DNA from: Colocasia esculenta
Taxonomy: Eukaryota; Streptophyta; Magnoliopsida; Alismatales; Araceae
DNA: 64,000 bases
Direction of reading: 5' to 3'
Assembly (NCBI GenBank): GCA_014218235.1
Contig: CM024763.1
Span: 89,328,244-89,392,243, forward strand
Positions within the stretch are counted from its first letter, which is position 1. The number at the start of each line of letters is the position of its first letter. The notes beneath the pieces were generated by a model. That model had not been told where the DNA came from, ran no database searches, and saw only the letters and a program-made list of their open reading frames with translations. Shown here in pieces: positions 24,618-37,559 of this stretch. The position numbers and the translations under genes are program-made.

Positions 24618-25727
24618 AAATCTCTTTTTTTTGTTTTTTTAATTTTTTTTTTTGAAATATTTGATTTTTTTTTAATATTTTCACACAAGTTAGCAAACAA
24701 TTAATCTTATGACACCTATGGTTCCCTAAAATATAAACATTTGATTTCTCACTAATCAACTGAGGCCTAACTCAAATCCACTCTGAAGCCCGTTAACTGG
24801 CCAGTAAGAGGTGGGAGAGTGGGAGGTTCCCCCTGCTCTCGCAGGGACCTAATTAAATAACCACTTGTCCACTTAGGCATTTGCCTATGAACCTCTAGCC
24901 TTAGACACCAGTTTCCAAACTTGATAGTGGGCCCAAGTGGGCCTAAGTCTCAAAGCGAACCCTAGGTAAGTTTCTACTTTCTTTTATTGGGCTTGGGAAT
25001 GCAAAAGATGCAGGAAGTTGTGGTTTGTGGGCTAAGGAAGGGTGATCAAATCTCCACCTTATCTTGTTAAGGAAATGCCTTAAAATATTTTTAGAAATGA
25101 TATGTGCACCACAAAATCAAGCAAGGGGTTCGATGCAAGCATGGCAATGCATGATCACACTTTTAAGAAAGTTGAGATTCTCACCTTGCCTCCCGCAATC
25201 TTCGACAAGAAAGGAAACTTTTCAAAAAAGAAACTTATCAAAAGATGAAAGTCTAAATGATGCATGTCCTAAAGATGGAAAGTTTCTAATCTTGACATCA
25301 TGACATCTTTTATTGGATTCAAGTAATGATTTTTTTATTTTTTTAATGAATTATCTAAACATGGCAACTAAAACAAAAGAAACTCAATCAAGAGGGTTTT
25401 AAGGGTACTTACCTCCAACGCAATCCCTCGTTCTTTTGGAAAGTAAAACAAATAGAAAGAGTGAGAGAGAGAAGGAAACTCACCTCACCATTTTTCTGAA
25501 TTTTTTATGCAATTTTCGGATTTGTTTTCCAAAACAGCCCCTTTTACTTACAGATCTCCTTTTAGTGACAGATTTCTGACAGATTCTTCAATTTTGCAAT
25601 TTTCACGATTTTTCAATCTTTATTTGATACCTATAAAAAGAAAGAAAATGTTAGCCTGAATATATACAAAAAAAACACCAAGATTATCAAAACTAAAAAT
25701 CTAATTCCCCGGCAACGGCGCCAAAAA

Positions 25728-26213
25728 TGATAGCCACGAATGCGTCGTTAAACACGTGACTAACAATCTCAAATATTCGGCTACACTAAAATTTTAACAG
25801 TAGTTAAGTGGTGAGACCGGGTCAAATCAACGGGGAAAAAGATTATTAACTTTGAAAACCTTGAGTTCTTTGATTAGAAAAATGTGTTGAGAATTTTAGA
25901 ATTAAATCCTAAGTCTAATTGATCAACCAATAATTCTAATCTAAGAAGAGTAGTTAGAAGAGAGAAATAGAGATAGAAATAAACTAAATTAACAAAGCTT
26001 AAATTTAAATTCCACTAACAAGTAAAAGAGTTTAACAAAAGTGCTAAAAAATGAAATTAAACTAACAACACAATTTAGGAGAATAGAAAATCGAGAGGGA
26101 TGAGAGAGAATAAGAGAGAGAAGAGAAAGATGAGAGAGAGAAGAGAGACGAAACAGAGAGGAGAGAGAAGAGAGAGGGATAAAAGAGAGGGAACGGAGAG
26201 AGAAGAGAGAGGG

Positions 26214-26255
<42 letters not shown>

Positions 26256-27011
26256 GCGAAAGAGAAGAGAGAGGCGGCGGTGCGCTCTACGTGCATGCAT
26301 GCAGTAGGAGCAGCGGCGGGCACGGGGCGCAAGGGCGCGGGGCGGTGCTGGCGCGTGGAGGCGCGTGGGGGCGGCAGGCGGGCAGCCCGGGACGCTCGTG
26401 CGGGGCGCGCAGGCGCGGGGTGCGCGGGCGGGCGCTGGCGCGTGGCAGCGGTGCAGGGCGCGCGGGCACTGGCGGGGCGGCACGCAGGGCGGTGCGCGCT
26501 GCTGTTGCTGTGCTGCTTGCTGTTTCTGTGCGAGAGGAACCATGCGAGAAGAAGAAGGGGAGAAGAAAGATGAGAGGAAGAAGAAGAGAAAGAAGAAGAG
26601 GAGGAAGGGGAGAAGGGAGGAAGAAGAAGAGAAGGAGGAAAGGGATCGGAGGAGAAGAGGGAGAAGAGAATAATGAGAGAGAGAGGTGGAGGGTTTATAA
26701 AATAGTAGAGAAAGAGATGAAGGGGGAGAGAAGAAAGGAAGGAGAGATTTTGGAAAATAGGAGAGGAGATTTTTAAAAATAAGAAAGTGTTTTAAAAAAT
26801 TAATAGAATCTCTCATTTATTCTCTCTTGCTTCAATCCAATCCATTGGCCCATTTGACACTTTATTTCTTGGCCATTAATCCTGCAATATAAACACAATA
26901 GAGATTTAATCAATATCATTTTTGTAATAAAGTGACGATGAATTTGTGTGAAATTAAGGACCATAAGATAATAAAATAACATGATTATCATCAATAACAG
27001 CGCAATTATCA
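25728..27011 (-). repeat. Array LTR4
   Basis: Starts TGATAGCCACG, with one C lost relative to the other copies, and ends CAATTATCA. The GA-rich tract is a purer dinucleotide run (about 26218-26249) than in the other LTRs. Confidence 0.92.
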
Positions 27012-28128
27012 CACCCCCCAACTTACTCATTGCTAGTCCCTTAGCAATGCACACAAGTGAATAATTGGGACAAACAAGAGTTCAAAACATCATACTTCAT
27101 GACAAGGAAATAAGAATGATGCTTGATCATAAGTATTTCAAGTTCCAGTGAGAGTGTCAAAGGCAAATATGTCAGTTCATGTCATTAGATAGTCCTCAAG
27201 ATACACACAAAATTTATGACTTTTGTTCAATGTTTGAGCATAAAAAAAAAGAGGATGCATGTGCTTTTACTTATCACTCAAGGATGGTATCAACTCTACA
27301 CTCCTTAAATTCGATCCTCGAATTACAGGTAGCTTTCACTCCGCCTAATTCTTTTTTTTTTTTTTCATACTTCTTCTTTTCTTTTTTCTTTCATTTACAT
27401 GGTGTTGTACTTCCCTTCACTATTTGACGCGAGCCTCAACTCTTACCTTAGGAGCCACAGGCCCGTTACTAAGATCAGGGGCATTTTCCATGTTTCTTTT
27501 TTTTTTCACTACTACACACATTTTCATATTTATTTGTAGGCAGGTAGCTTTTTCCCCACGATTGGTCATCAATAGGAATGTAGAATATCAATCAATCAAC
27601 CTGAATGTTCGGTAAAAATCTCATCATCCATTTGAATAGCTCAAAACAATACTTTACTGTGTTGATGAAATTTATATGTATTTTGAGGAAGATGCTAAAA
27701 ACATAATAGTTAACTCACTCCTTCAACTCACCACCTTCACAAGTACACACTATGAGTCAAGCTAGAAAAAAAAATTTCTTGCATGAAATATGAAGCATGA
27801 AGCACAATGTTAGGGACAAAAATTTGAAATACAATTTGTCTCTCCCCCCAACTTAAATGACATTGTCCTCAATGGCATAAAAGTAATGACAATAGAATAA
27901 AGTCAATGTAAGTTAAGAAAGGAGAGATGCAACCTGATGATCACATGCAGGTGGTTGCACACTAGCTTTAGCAAAGGATAGTGGCCAGCAAACACCTAAG
28001 ACACAAAATAAAAATAAAATCAATAGAAATCAATTTTCCTAAAAATATTGGGTTGCCTCCCAACAAGCGCTAAGTTTAATGTCTTCAGCCAGACACATGG
28101 GGGTAACAGGGTCACGTAACACCCCCAA

Positions 28129-29437
28129 TCAATTGACGCCAAATTTTTCTTTGTAAGGCATCATTAGCCATGGGGGGTCAAGTGGTCCACACATACCTGC
28201 AGATCAGTAAGTGATAGAGAAATTAAGGCACTCAAGATCATATCTTCAATTAAGAAAATTCATTTACACACCTAAGATCTTTATATGTGTTGAACACATC
28301 AATGCAGACTTGATTATTTTCACCATTTTCACCCACAACTTCCATTTTCAGATCCTCTTTCATGATATTGAGGTCAGATTGAGTTGGATGCTCAGAGGAT
28401 TGCTTGAACTCCACAGGCTGACTTGAGTCAAAAATAGTAGCATGATCAGGAATGAAATGGATATGACTTTCAACACAAGGATGCTAAAAGGTTCAAGTGC
28501 AGTTGACCAGTCATCTAGTGGTAGCATGTCCATGATCATGTTGGATTGAGAAGTTGTGGATGGAATTTGAGAGTCAAATGTTGGTCACAATCAAGATAAT
28601 GATGTGCATGATTGTCAATGGGTTGGCATGGTGACTGACTATCTTGCCTCCTTCTAATTTCCATCAGTTGAGTAATCAGGAGGTCAGTTTTGACAAAGGA
28701 TTGCTCTAATTCATGTTGTTGTTGGATGAATGTTTGCTCAAAGACTTGTTGGTTATCATGGAATTTTTGCATAAATTGCCCAAATTGATCATCAAATAGG
28801 CCTGATTGTGGGGGAGAAGTATAAGTGGACTGTGGATATACATCCCTCATGATGGCTTTTGTTATGAATATCAATTTGGCATTGGCCCAATGTTGAAAGT
28901 TGGGATAGGTGGGCTTTGGGCTTGGGCCAGAATAGGTTGATCTCTAAGTGTTAAATGCGGCATTACTTCTCCAAGTGGTTGGAAGGGTGTGCCTTCAGGA
29001 GCATTTGTTAAGCACACCGGCAGATCAATGCCAATAAATTTTGATCGAACCATGATATGATTTCGGCACCTAGAAAGGGTCCTTGAATTTCCCTTGAGGA
29101 TCTTGATAGAGTAAACTCAATTTTTCAGGGAAGACACATGGTCAACTTGTGAGTAAGGAGTGGGTGTGGATAACACTTAAAAGGTTTGGGTCTGTTCTTG
29201 GGTTGAGGGAGGTGATGAGATGTAACATGGGTCAACATATTTCCTCCACCCTGAATCATACATGTGATCTTTAATTGGGTGACATAAATCAGATAGGCTT
29301 GAGTCATTTGGAGCCATTGGACTGGTAAGTAGAGGTTGAAGGATAAAGTGGGTAGTTTGAGAGTGAATACCATAATGGGCTGATCTAATTTGTCCAAATG
29401 ATGTGCCCATTTCATAACCATGATTGTCAACCTACAT
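28129..29437 (-). pseudogene. GYF-domain reading frame, array copy 4
   Basis: Homologous to the other copies but the most damaged. The second codon (Trp in other copies) is TAG, and several single-base losses split the frame (open pieces at 28536-28874, 28871-29053 and 29177-29410). Confidence 0.75.
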
Positions 29438-30549
29438 AAATCCTTTTTTTTTTTTGTTTTTAATTTTTTTTTTTGAAAAATATTGATTTTTTTTTAATAT
29501 TTTCACACAAGTTAGCAAACAATTAATCTTATGACACCTATGGTTCCCTAAAATATAAACATTTGATTTCTCACTAATCAACTGAGGCCTAACTCAAATC
29601 CACTCTGAAGCCCGTTAACTGGCCAAGTAAGAGGTGGGAGAGTGGGAGGTTCCCCCTGCTCTCGCAGGGACCTAATTAAATAACCACTTGTCCACTTAGG
29701 CATTTGCCTATGAACCTCTAGCCTTAGACACCAGTTTCCAAACTTGATAGTGGGCCCAAGTGGGCCTAAGTCTCAAAGCGAACCTAGGTAAGTTTCTACT
29801 TTCTTTTATTGGGCTTGGGAATGCAAAAGATGCAGGAAGTTGGTTTGTGGGCTAAGGAAGGGTGATCAAATCTCCACCTTATCTTGTTAAGGAAAATGCC
29901 CTTAAAATATTTTTAGAAATGATATGTGCACCACAAAATCAAGCAAGGGGTTCGATGCAAGCATGGCAATGCATGATCACACTTTTAAGAAAGTTGAGAT
30001 TCTCACCTTGCCTCCCGCAATCTTCGACAAGAAAAGAAACTTTTCAAAAAAGAAACTTATCAAAAGATGAAAGTCTAAATGATGCATGTCCTAAAGATGG
30101 AAAGTTTCTAATCTTGACATCATGACATCTTTTATTGGATTCAAGTAATTGATTTTTTTATTTTTAATGAATTATAAACATGACAACTAAAACAAAAGAA
30201 ACTCAATCAAGAGGGTTTTAAGGGTACTTACCTCCAACGCAATCCCTCGTTCTTTTGGAAAGTAAAACAAATAGAAAGAGTGAGAGAGAGAAGGAAACTC
30301 ACCTCACCATTTTTCTGAATTTTTTTATGCAATTTTCGGATTTGTTTTCCAAAACAGCCCCTTTTACTTACAGATCTCCCTTTTAGTGACAGATTTCTGA
30401 CAGATTCTTCAATTTTGCAATTTTCACGATTTTTCAATCTTTATTTGATACCTATAAAAAGAAAGAAAATGTTAGCCTGAATATATACAAAAAAAACACC
30501 AAGATTATCAAAACTAAAAATCTAATTCCCCGGCAACGGCGCCAAAAAT

Positions 30550-31837
30550 TGATAGCCCGAATGCGTCGTTAAACACGTGACTAACAATCTCAAATATTCG
30601 GCCTACACTAAATTTTTAACAGTAGTTAAGTGGTGAGACCGGGTCAAATCAACGGGGAAAAAGATTATTAACTTTGAAAACCTTGAGTTTCTTTGATTAG
30701 AAAAATGTGTTGAGAATTTTAGAATTAAATCCTAAGTCTAATTTGATCAACCAATAATTCTAATCTAAGAAGAGTAGTTAGAAGAGAGAAATAGAGATAG
30801 AAATAAACTAAATTAACAAAGCTTAAATTTAAATTCCACTAACAAGTAAAAGAGTTTAACAAAAGTGCTAAAAAATGAAATTAAACTAACAACACAATTT
30901 AGGAGAATAGAAAATCGAGAGGGATGAGAGAGAATAAGAGAGAGAAGAGAAAGATGAGAGAGAGAAGAGAGACGAAACAGAGAGGAGAGAGAAGAGAGAG
31001 GGATAAAAGAGAGGGAACGGAGAGAGAGAGAGAGGCGAGAGAGAAGAGAGAAGAGAGAGAAGAGAGAGAGAGGAGAGAGGCGAAAGAGAAGAGAGAGGCG
31101 GCGGTGCGCCTCTACGTGCATGCATGCACGTAGGAGCAGCGGCGGGCACGGGGCGCATGGGCGCGGGGCGGTGCTGGCGCGTGGAGGCGCGTGGGGGCGG
31201 CAGGCGGGCAGCCCGGGACGCTCGTGCGGGGTGCGCAGGCGCGGGGTGCGCGGGCGGGCGCTGGCGCGTGGCAGCGGTGCAGGGCGCGCGGGCACTGGCG
31301 GGGTGGCACGCAGGGCGGTGCGCGCTGTGTGTGCTGTGCTGCTTGCTGTTTCTGTGCGAGAGGAACCATGCGAGAAGAAGAAGGGGAGAAGAAAGATGAG
31401 AGGAAGAAGAGAGAAGAAGAAGAGGAGGAAGGGGAGAAGGGAGGAAGAAGAAAGAGAAGGAGGAAAGGGATCGGAGGAGAAGAGGGAGAAGAGAATAATG
31501 AGAGAGAGAGGTGGAGGGTTTATAAAATAGTAGAGAAAGAGATGAAGGGGGAGAGAGAAGAAAGGAAGGAGAGATTTTGGAAAATAGGAGAGAGAGATTT
31601 TAAAAATAAGAAAGTGTTTTAAAAAATTAATAGAATCTCTCATTTATTCTCTCTGCTTCAATCCAATCCATTGGCCCATTTGACACTTATTTCTTGCTCA
31701 TTAATCTTGCAAATATAACACAATAGAGATTTAATCAATTATCATTTTTGTAATAAAGTGACGATGAATTTGTGTGAAATTAAGGACCATAAGATAATAA
31801 AATAACATGATTATCATCAACAACAGCGCAATTATCA
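30550..31837 (-). repeat. Array LTR5
   Basis: TGATAGCCCGAATG to CAATTATCA. The GC block is close to that of LTR4, and the 22-bp palindrome is perfect (31112-31133). Confidence 0.92.
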
Positions 31838-32949
31838 CACCCCCAACTTACTCTTTGCTAGTCCCTTAGAAATGCACACAAGTGAATAATTAGGACAACA
31901 AGAGTTCAAAACATCATACTTTATGACAAGGAAATAAGAATGATGCTTGATCATAAGTATTTCAAGTTCCAGTGAGAGTGTCAAAGGCAAATATGCCAGT
32001 TCATGTCATTAGATAGTTCCTCAAGATACACACAAAATTTCATGACTTTTGTTCAATGTTGAGCATAAAAAAAAAAAGAGGATGCATGTGTTTTTACTTA
32101 TCACTCAAGGATGGTATCAACTCTACACTCCTTAAATTCGATCCTCGAATTACAGATAGCTTTCACTCCGCCTAATTCTTCTTTTTTTTTCATGCTCTCT
32201 TCTTCTTTTTTTTTCTTTCATTTACATGGTGCTGTATTTCCTTCACTATTTGACGCGAGCCTCAACTCTTACCTTAGGAGCCACAGGTCCGGTTACTCTG
32301 ATCAGGGGCATTTTCCATGTTTCTTTTTTTTTTCACTACTACACACATTTTCACATTTATTTGTAGGCAGGTAGCTTTTTCCCCACGATTGGTCATCAAT
32401 AGGAATGTAGAATATCAATCAATCAACCTGAATGTTCGGTAAAAATCTCATCATCCATTTGAATAGCTCAAAACAATACTTACTGTGTTGATGAAATTTA
32501 TATGTATTTTGAGGAAGATGCTAAAAACATAACTAGTTAACTCACTCCTTCAACTCACCACCTTCACAAGTACACACTATGAGTCAAGCTAGAAAAAAAA
32601 ATTTCTTGCATGAAATATGAAGCATGAAGCACAATGTTAGGGACAAAAATTTGAAATACAATTTGTCTCCCCCAACTTAAATGACATTGTCCTCAATGGC
32701 ATAAAAGTAATGACAATAGATAAAGCCAATGTAAGTTAAGAAAGGAGAGATGCAACCTGATGATCACATGCAGGTGGTTGCACACTAGCTTTAGCAAAGG
32801 ATAGTGGCCAGCAAACACCTAAGACACAATATAAAAAAAAATCAATAGAAATCAATTTTCCTAAAAATATTGGGTTGCCTCCAACAAGCGCTAAGTTTAA
32901 TGTCTTCAGCCAGACACATGGGGGTAACAGGGTCACGTAACACCCCCAA

Positions 32950-34260
32950 TCAATTGACGCCAAATTTTTCTTTGTAAGGCATCATTAGCCATGGGGGGTC
33001 AAGTGGTCCACACATACCTTGCAGATCAGTAAGTGATAGAGAAATTAAGGCACTCAAGATCATATCTTCAATTAAGAAAATTTCATTTACACACCTAGAT
33101 CTTATATGTGTTGAACACATCAATGCAGACTTGATTATTTTCACCATTTTCACCCACAACTTCCATTTTCAGATCATTTCATGATATTGAGGTCAGATTG
33201 AGTTGGATGCTCAGAGGATTGCTTGAACTCCACAGGCTGACTTGAGTCAAAAATAGTAGCACGATCAGGAATGAAATGGATATGACTTTCAACACAAGGA
33301 TGCTTAAAAGGTTCAAGTGCAGTTGACCGGTCATCTAGTGGTAGCATGTCCATGATCATGTTGGATTGAGAAGTTGTGGATGGAATTTGAGAGTCAAATT
33401 GTTGGTCACAATCAAGATAATGATGTGCATGATTGTCAATGGGTTGGCATGGTGACTGACTATCTTGCCTCCTTCTAATTTCCATCAGTTGAGTAATCAG
33501 GAGGTCAGTTTTGACAAAGGATGCTCTAATTCATGTTGTTGTGGGTGAATGTTTGCTCAAAGACTTGTTGGTTATCATGGAATTTTTGCATAAATTGCCC
33601 AAATTGATCATCAAATAGGCCTGATTGTGGGGAGAAGTATAAGTGGACTGTGGATATACATGTCCCTCATGATGGCCTTTGTCATGAATATCAATTTGGC
33701 ATTGGGCCCATGTTGAAAGTTGTGGATAGGTGGGCTTTGGGCTTGGGCCAGAATAGGTTGATCTCTAAGTGTTAAATGCGGCATTACTTCTCCAAGTGGT
33801 TGGAAGAGTGTGCCTTCAGGAGCATTTGTTAAGCACATCGGAAGATCAATGCCAAAAAAATTTTGATCGAACCATGATATGATTTCGGCACCTAGAAGGG
33901 TCCTTGAATTTCCCCTTGAGGAACTTGATAGAGTAAACTAAATTTTTTAGGGGAGACACCTGGTCAACTTTTGAGTAAGGAGTGGGTGTGGATAACACTT
34001 GAAAGGTTTGGGTCTGTTCTTGGGTTGAGGGAGGTGATGAGATGTAACATGGTCAACATATTTCCTCCACCTGAATCATACATGTGATCTTTAATTGGGT
34101 GACCATGAATCAGATAGGCTTGAGTCTATTTGGAGCCATTGGACTGGTAAGTAGAAGTTGAAGGATAAAGTGGGTTAGTTTGAGAGTGAATACCATAATG
34201 GGCTGATCCAATTTGTCCAAATGATGTGCCCATTTCATAACCCTGATTGTCAACCCACAT
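32950..34260 (-). pseudogene. GYF-domain reading frame, array copy 5
   Basis: Homologous start (34260) and stop (32950) are kept. Open pieces cover the C-terminal part (33174-33485) and the end of the GYF domain (33611-33838, APEGTLFQPLGEVMPHL). Single-base changes break the rest. Confidence 0.75.
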
Positions 34261-35381
34261 AAATCCTCTTTTTTTGTTTTTTTTTTTTAATTTTTTGTTG
34301 TTTTGAAATATTTGATTTTTTTTTTAATATTTTCACACAAGTTAGCAAACAATTAATCATATGACACCTATGGTCCCTAAAATATAAACATTTGATTCTC
34401 ACTAATCAACTGAGGCCTGAATCAAATCCACTCTGAAGCCCGTTAACTGGCCAGGTAAGAGGTGGGAGAGTGGGAGGTTCCCCCTGCTCTCGCAGGGACC
34501 TAATTAAATAACCACTTGTCCACTTAGGCGTTTGCCTATGAACCTCTAGCCTTAGACACCAGTTTCCAAACTTGATAGTGGGCCCAAGTGGGCCTAAGTC
34601 TCAAAGCGAACCCTAGGTAAGTTTCTACTTTCTTTTATTGGGCTTGGGAATGCAAAATATGTAGGAAGTTGTGGTTTGTGGGCTAAGGAAGGGTGATCAA
34701 ATCCCCACCTTATCTTGTTAAGGAAACTGCCCTTAAATATTTTTAGAAATGATATGTGCACCACAAAATCAAGCAAGGGGTTCGATGCAAGCATGGCAAT
34801 GCATGATCACGCTTTTAAGAAAGTTGAGATTCTCACCTTGCCTCCCGCAATCTTCGACAAGAAAGGAAACTTTTCAAAAAAGAAACTTAGCAAAAGATGA
34901 AAGTCTAAATGATGCATGTCCTAAAGATGGAAAGTTTCTAATCTTGACATCATGACATCTTTCATTGGATTCAAGTAATTGATTTTTTTATTTTTTAATG
35001 AATTATCTAACATGGCAACTAAAAAAAAAGAAACTCAATCAAGAGGGTTTTAAGGGTACTTCCTCCAACGCAATCTCTCGTTCTTTTGGAAAGTAAAACA
35101 AATAGAAAGATTGAGAGAGAGAAGGAAACTCACCTCACCATTTTTTCTGATTTTTTTTTGTGCAATTTTCAGATTTGTTTTCCAAAACAGCCCCTTTTAC
35201 TTACAGATCTCCCTTTTAGTGACAGATTTCTGACAGATTCTTCAATTTTACAATTTTCAGGATTTTTCAATCTTTATTTGATACATACAAAAAGAAAGAA
35301 AATGTTAGCCTGAATATTAAAAAAAAAAAAACCAAGATTATCAAAACTAAAAATCTAATCCCCGGCAACGGCGCCAAAAAT

Positions 35382-36696
35382 TGATAGCCCACGAATGCGT
35401 CGTTAAACACGTGACTAACAATCTCAAATATTCGCCTACACTAAATATTTTAACAGTAGTTAAGTGGTGGGACGAGTCGAATCATCGGGGAAAAATATTA
35501 TTAACTTTGAAAACCTTGAGTTTCTTTGATTAGAAAAGTGTGTTGAGAATTTTAGAATAAATCCTAAGACTAATTTGATCACCAATAATTCTAATCTAAG
35601 AAGAGTAGTTAGAAGAGAGAAATAGAGATAGAAGGAAACTAAATTAACAAAGCTTAAATTTAAATTCCACTAACAAGTAAAAGAGTTTAACAAAAGTGCT
35701 AAAAATGAAATTAAACTAACAACACAATTTAGGAGAATAGAAAATCGAGAGGGATGAGAGAGAATTGAAGAGAGAATAAGAGAGAGAAGAGAAAGATGAG
35801 AGAGAGGAGAGACGAACAAAGAGGAGAGAGAAGAGAGAGGGAGAAAAGAGAGAGAGCGGAGAGAGAAGAGAGAGACGAGAGAGAAGAGAGAGAAGAGAGA
35901 AAAGAGGAGAAGAGAGAGAAGAGAGAGGGAGGAGGAGAGAGCGAAAGAGAAGAGAGAGCGGCGGTGCGCCTCTACGTGCATTCATGCACGTAGGGGCAGC
36001 GGCGGGCGCGGGGCTCGCGCGGGCGCGGGGCGGTGCTGACGCGGGGCGGTGCTGGCGTGTGGAGGCGCGTGGAGGCAACAGGCGGGCAGCCGGGGGCGCG
36101 CGGGCGGGAGCTGGCGCGTGGCAGGGGTGCAGGGCGCGCGGGCGCTGGCGAGGCGGCACGTAGGGCGGTGCACGCTGCTGCTACTGTGCTGCTTGTTGTT
36201 TCTGTGCGAGAGGAACCGGGCGAGAAGAAGAAGGGGAGAAGAAAGAGGAGAGGAAGAAGAAGAGAAAGAAGAAGAGGAGGAAGGGCAGAAGGGAGGAAGA
36301 AGAAAGAGAAGGAGGAAAGGGATCGGAGGAGAAGAGGGAGAAGAGAGAAGAGAATAATGAGAGAGAGAGGTGGAGGGTTTATAAAATAGTAGAGAAAGAG
36401 GAGGAAGGGGGAGAGAAGAAAGGAAGGAGAGATTTTTGGAAAATAGGAGAGGAGATTTTAAAAATAAGAAAGTGTTTTAAAAAATTAATAGAATCTCTCT
36501 TTATTCTCTCTTGCTTCAATCCAATCCATTGGCCCATTTGACACTTTATTTCTTGGCCATTAATCTGCATATACAACACAATAGAGATTTAATCAATTAT
36601 CATTTTTTGTAATAAAGTGACGATGAATTTGTGTGAAATTAAGGACCATAAGATAATAAAATAACATGATTATCATCAATAACAACGCAATTATCA
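35382..36696 (-). repeat. Array LTR6 (outer 5' LTR)
   Basis: 1315 bp, TGATAGCCC to CAATTATCA. It shares diagnostic variants with LTR1 (CGAGTCGAATC, TACAACAC, CATTTTTTGTAA) that the inner LTRs lack, as expected for the original pair. Confidence 0.92.
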
Positions 36697-36701
36697 GAAA
36701 C
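36697..36701. repeat. Target-site duplication GAAAC, right
   Basis: Identical to 11245-11249. The flanking sequence shows no LTR homology, so this marks the true edge of the array. Confidence 0.88.
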
Positions 36702-36823
36702 ACAGAGGAAGTGCTAGCAATCAAGATCTTGTGTTGGCAACGAAGCTCGAATCGTTCGCAACACAAGCAAAGATTTTTTCTCTCAAGGAATTTTCTCAAG
36801 CTATGCTCTAGAACAAATGTGTA
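36702..36823. other. Short unassigned flank
   Basis: Continuation of the host sequence at 10279-11244 once the array is removed. It contains GTGTTGGC...TTGCAACACAAG-like imperfect inverted bases but nothing recognisable. Confidence 0.4.
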
Positions 36824-36913
36824 TGTTATGCCCTGCATTTTTAAATTATTTCTGTAGATTTTAACGTGATTTTATACATTTTTTATTTTTCTAGAGTGGT
36901 CTATTCGGAGGTC

Positions 36914-37040
36914 CTTGACGGTAACATCGACTACCGTCAAGACTCTCTTGACGGCAAGGCATTCTGTCATCAAGTTTATCTTGACGGCAGTATTCTATGT
37001 CGTTAATCTCTTGTTGACGGCAACTTTTGCTGCCGTCAAT
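36914..37040. repeat. Four 28-nt hairpins, 33-bp period, 8-nt loops (set 1)
   Basis: Units start at 36914, 36947, 36980 and 37013. Each has a 10-nt arm (CTTGACGGTA, CTTGACGGCA or similar), 8 unrelated bases and the complementary 10-nt arm. Unit 1 pairs perfectly over 10 bp (36914-36923 with 36932-36941). Unit 4 pairs perfectly over 9 bp (37014-37022 with 37031-37039). Linkers are 5 bp. Loops: ACATCGAC, AGGCATTC, GTATTCTA, ACTTTTGC. Confidence 0.9.
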
Positions 37041-37559
37041 CTAGTTTTCCGATTATGACTTCTTAGATGATAAGTTCTAGGGTTCTAGTCCAATTCTTAC
37101 CCCTAGAATTGTATTCTTAATATGATTCCTACCCCTAGCATTGGTTAGCTCTATAAATCGGAGGGTTTAGACTTCGGTTAGGGATCTCTTTGCCTTGTTT
37201 GGGAGTTGCCCTGAGAGGAGGGAGAGAGGGTTTTAGAGAGGGAGATTCATCGTCCTCAACCTAGTTCATGTTGATCCAATTGAGGACTTTCTTCTTAACA
37301 CCAGAAGATTTTGATGTTCGAAGGAATCGACTAGAAGGTCGTTCGTGGAGGAGATTTTGAGGAGAGAACCATGTAGGGCTTGGTGTGACTTCGTCGGTTA
37401 ATTTGCATGGTTAGAGTGTTTTGTAGACAAGTAAATTGGGGTTTTAGTCTGGGGTTATAACACGTATATTATATGATTTTAACAGATTTTTATAAGTTTT
37501 AAAACTTCACAAATTTTGGTTTTGATTATCGATGTGAAAACAAGTTCTGTGGGTTAGAA

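Larger units (their letters stand above)
11250..36696 (-). mobile_element. Tandem array of an Athila-like non-autonomous LTR retrotransposon (6 LTRs, 5 internal regions)
   Basis: The order is LTR-internal-LTR five times over, with a period of 4804-4858 bp, all in minus orientation. LTRs run TGATAG...TATCA. Each internal region has a primer site complementary to the 3' end of tRNA-Asp (GGCGCCGTTGCCGGGGA core), as in Athila-type Ty3/gypsy elements, and a purine tract (AAGTTGGGGGGTG). It also has the block GCGCTTGTTGGGAGGCAACC that I associate with the region after pol in Athila/Tat elements. There is no gag, protease, reverse transcriptase or integrase; the only reading frame encodes a GYF-domain protein. 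One GAAAC duplication bounds the whole array, so a single insertion probably expanded by unequal LTR recombination. Confidence 0.92.

Noticed and set aside
36914..37040. CRISPR-like array (regular ~33-bp period with variable 8-nt spacers)
   Set aside because: Spacers are far too short, the repeats are inverted arms, no cas genes are present and the context is a plant LTR.
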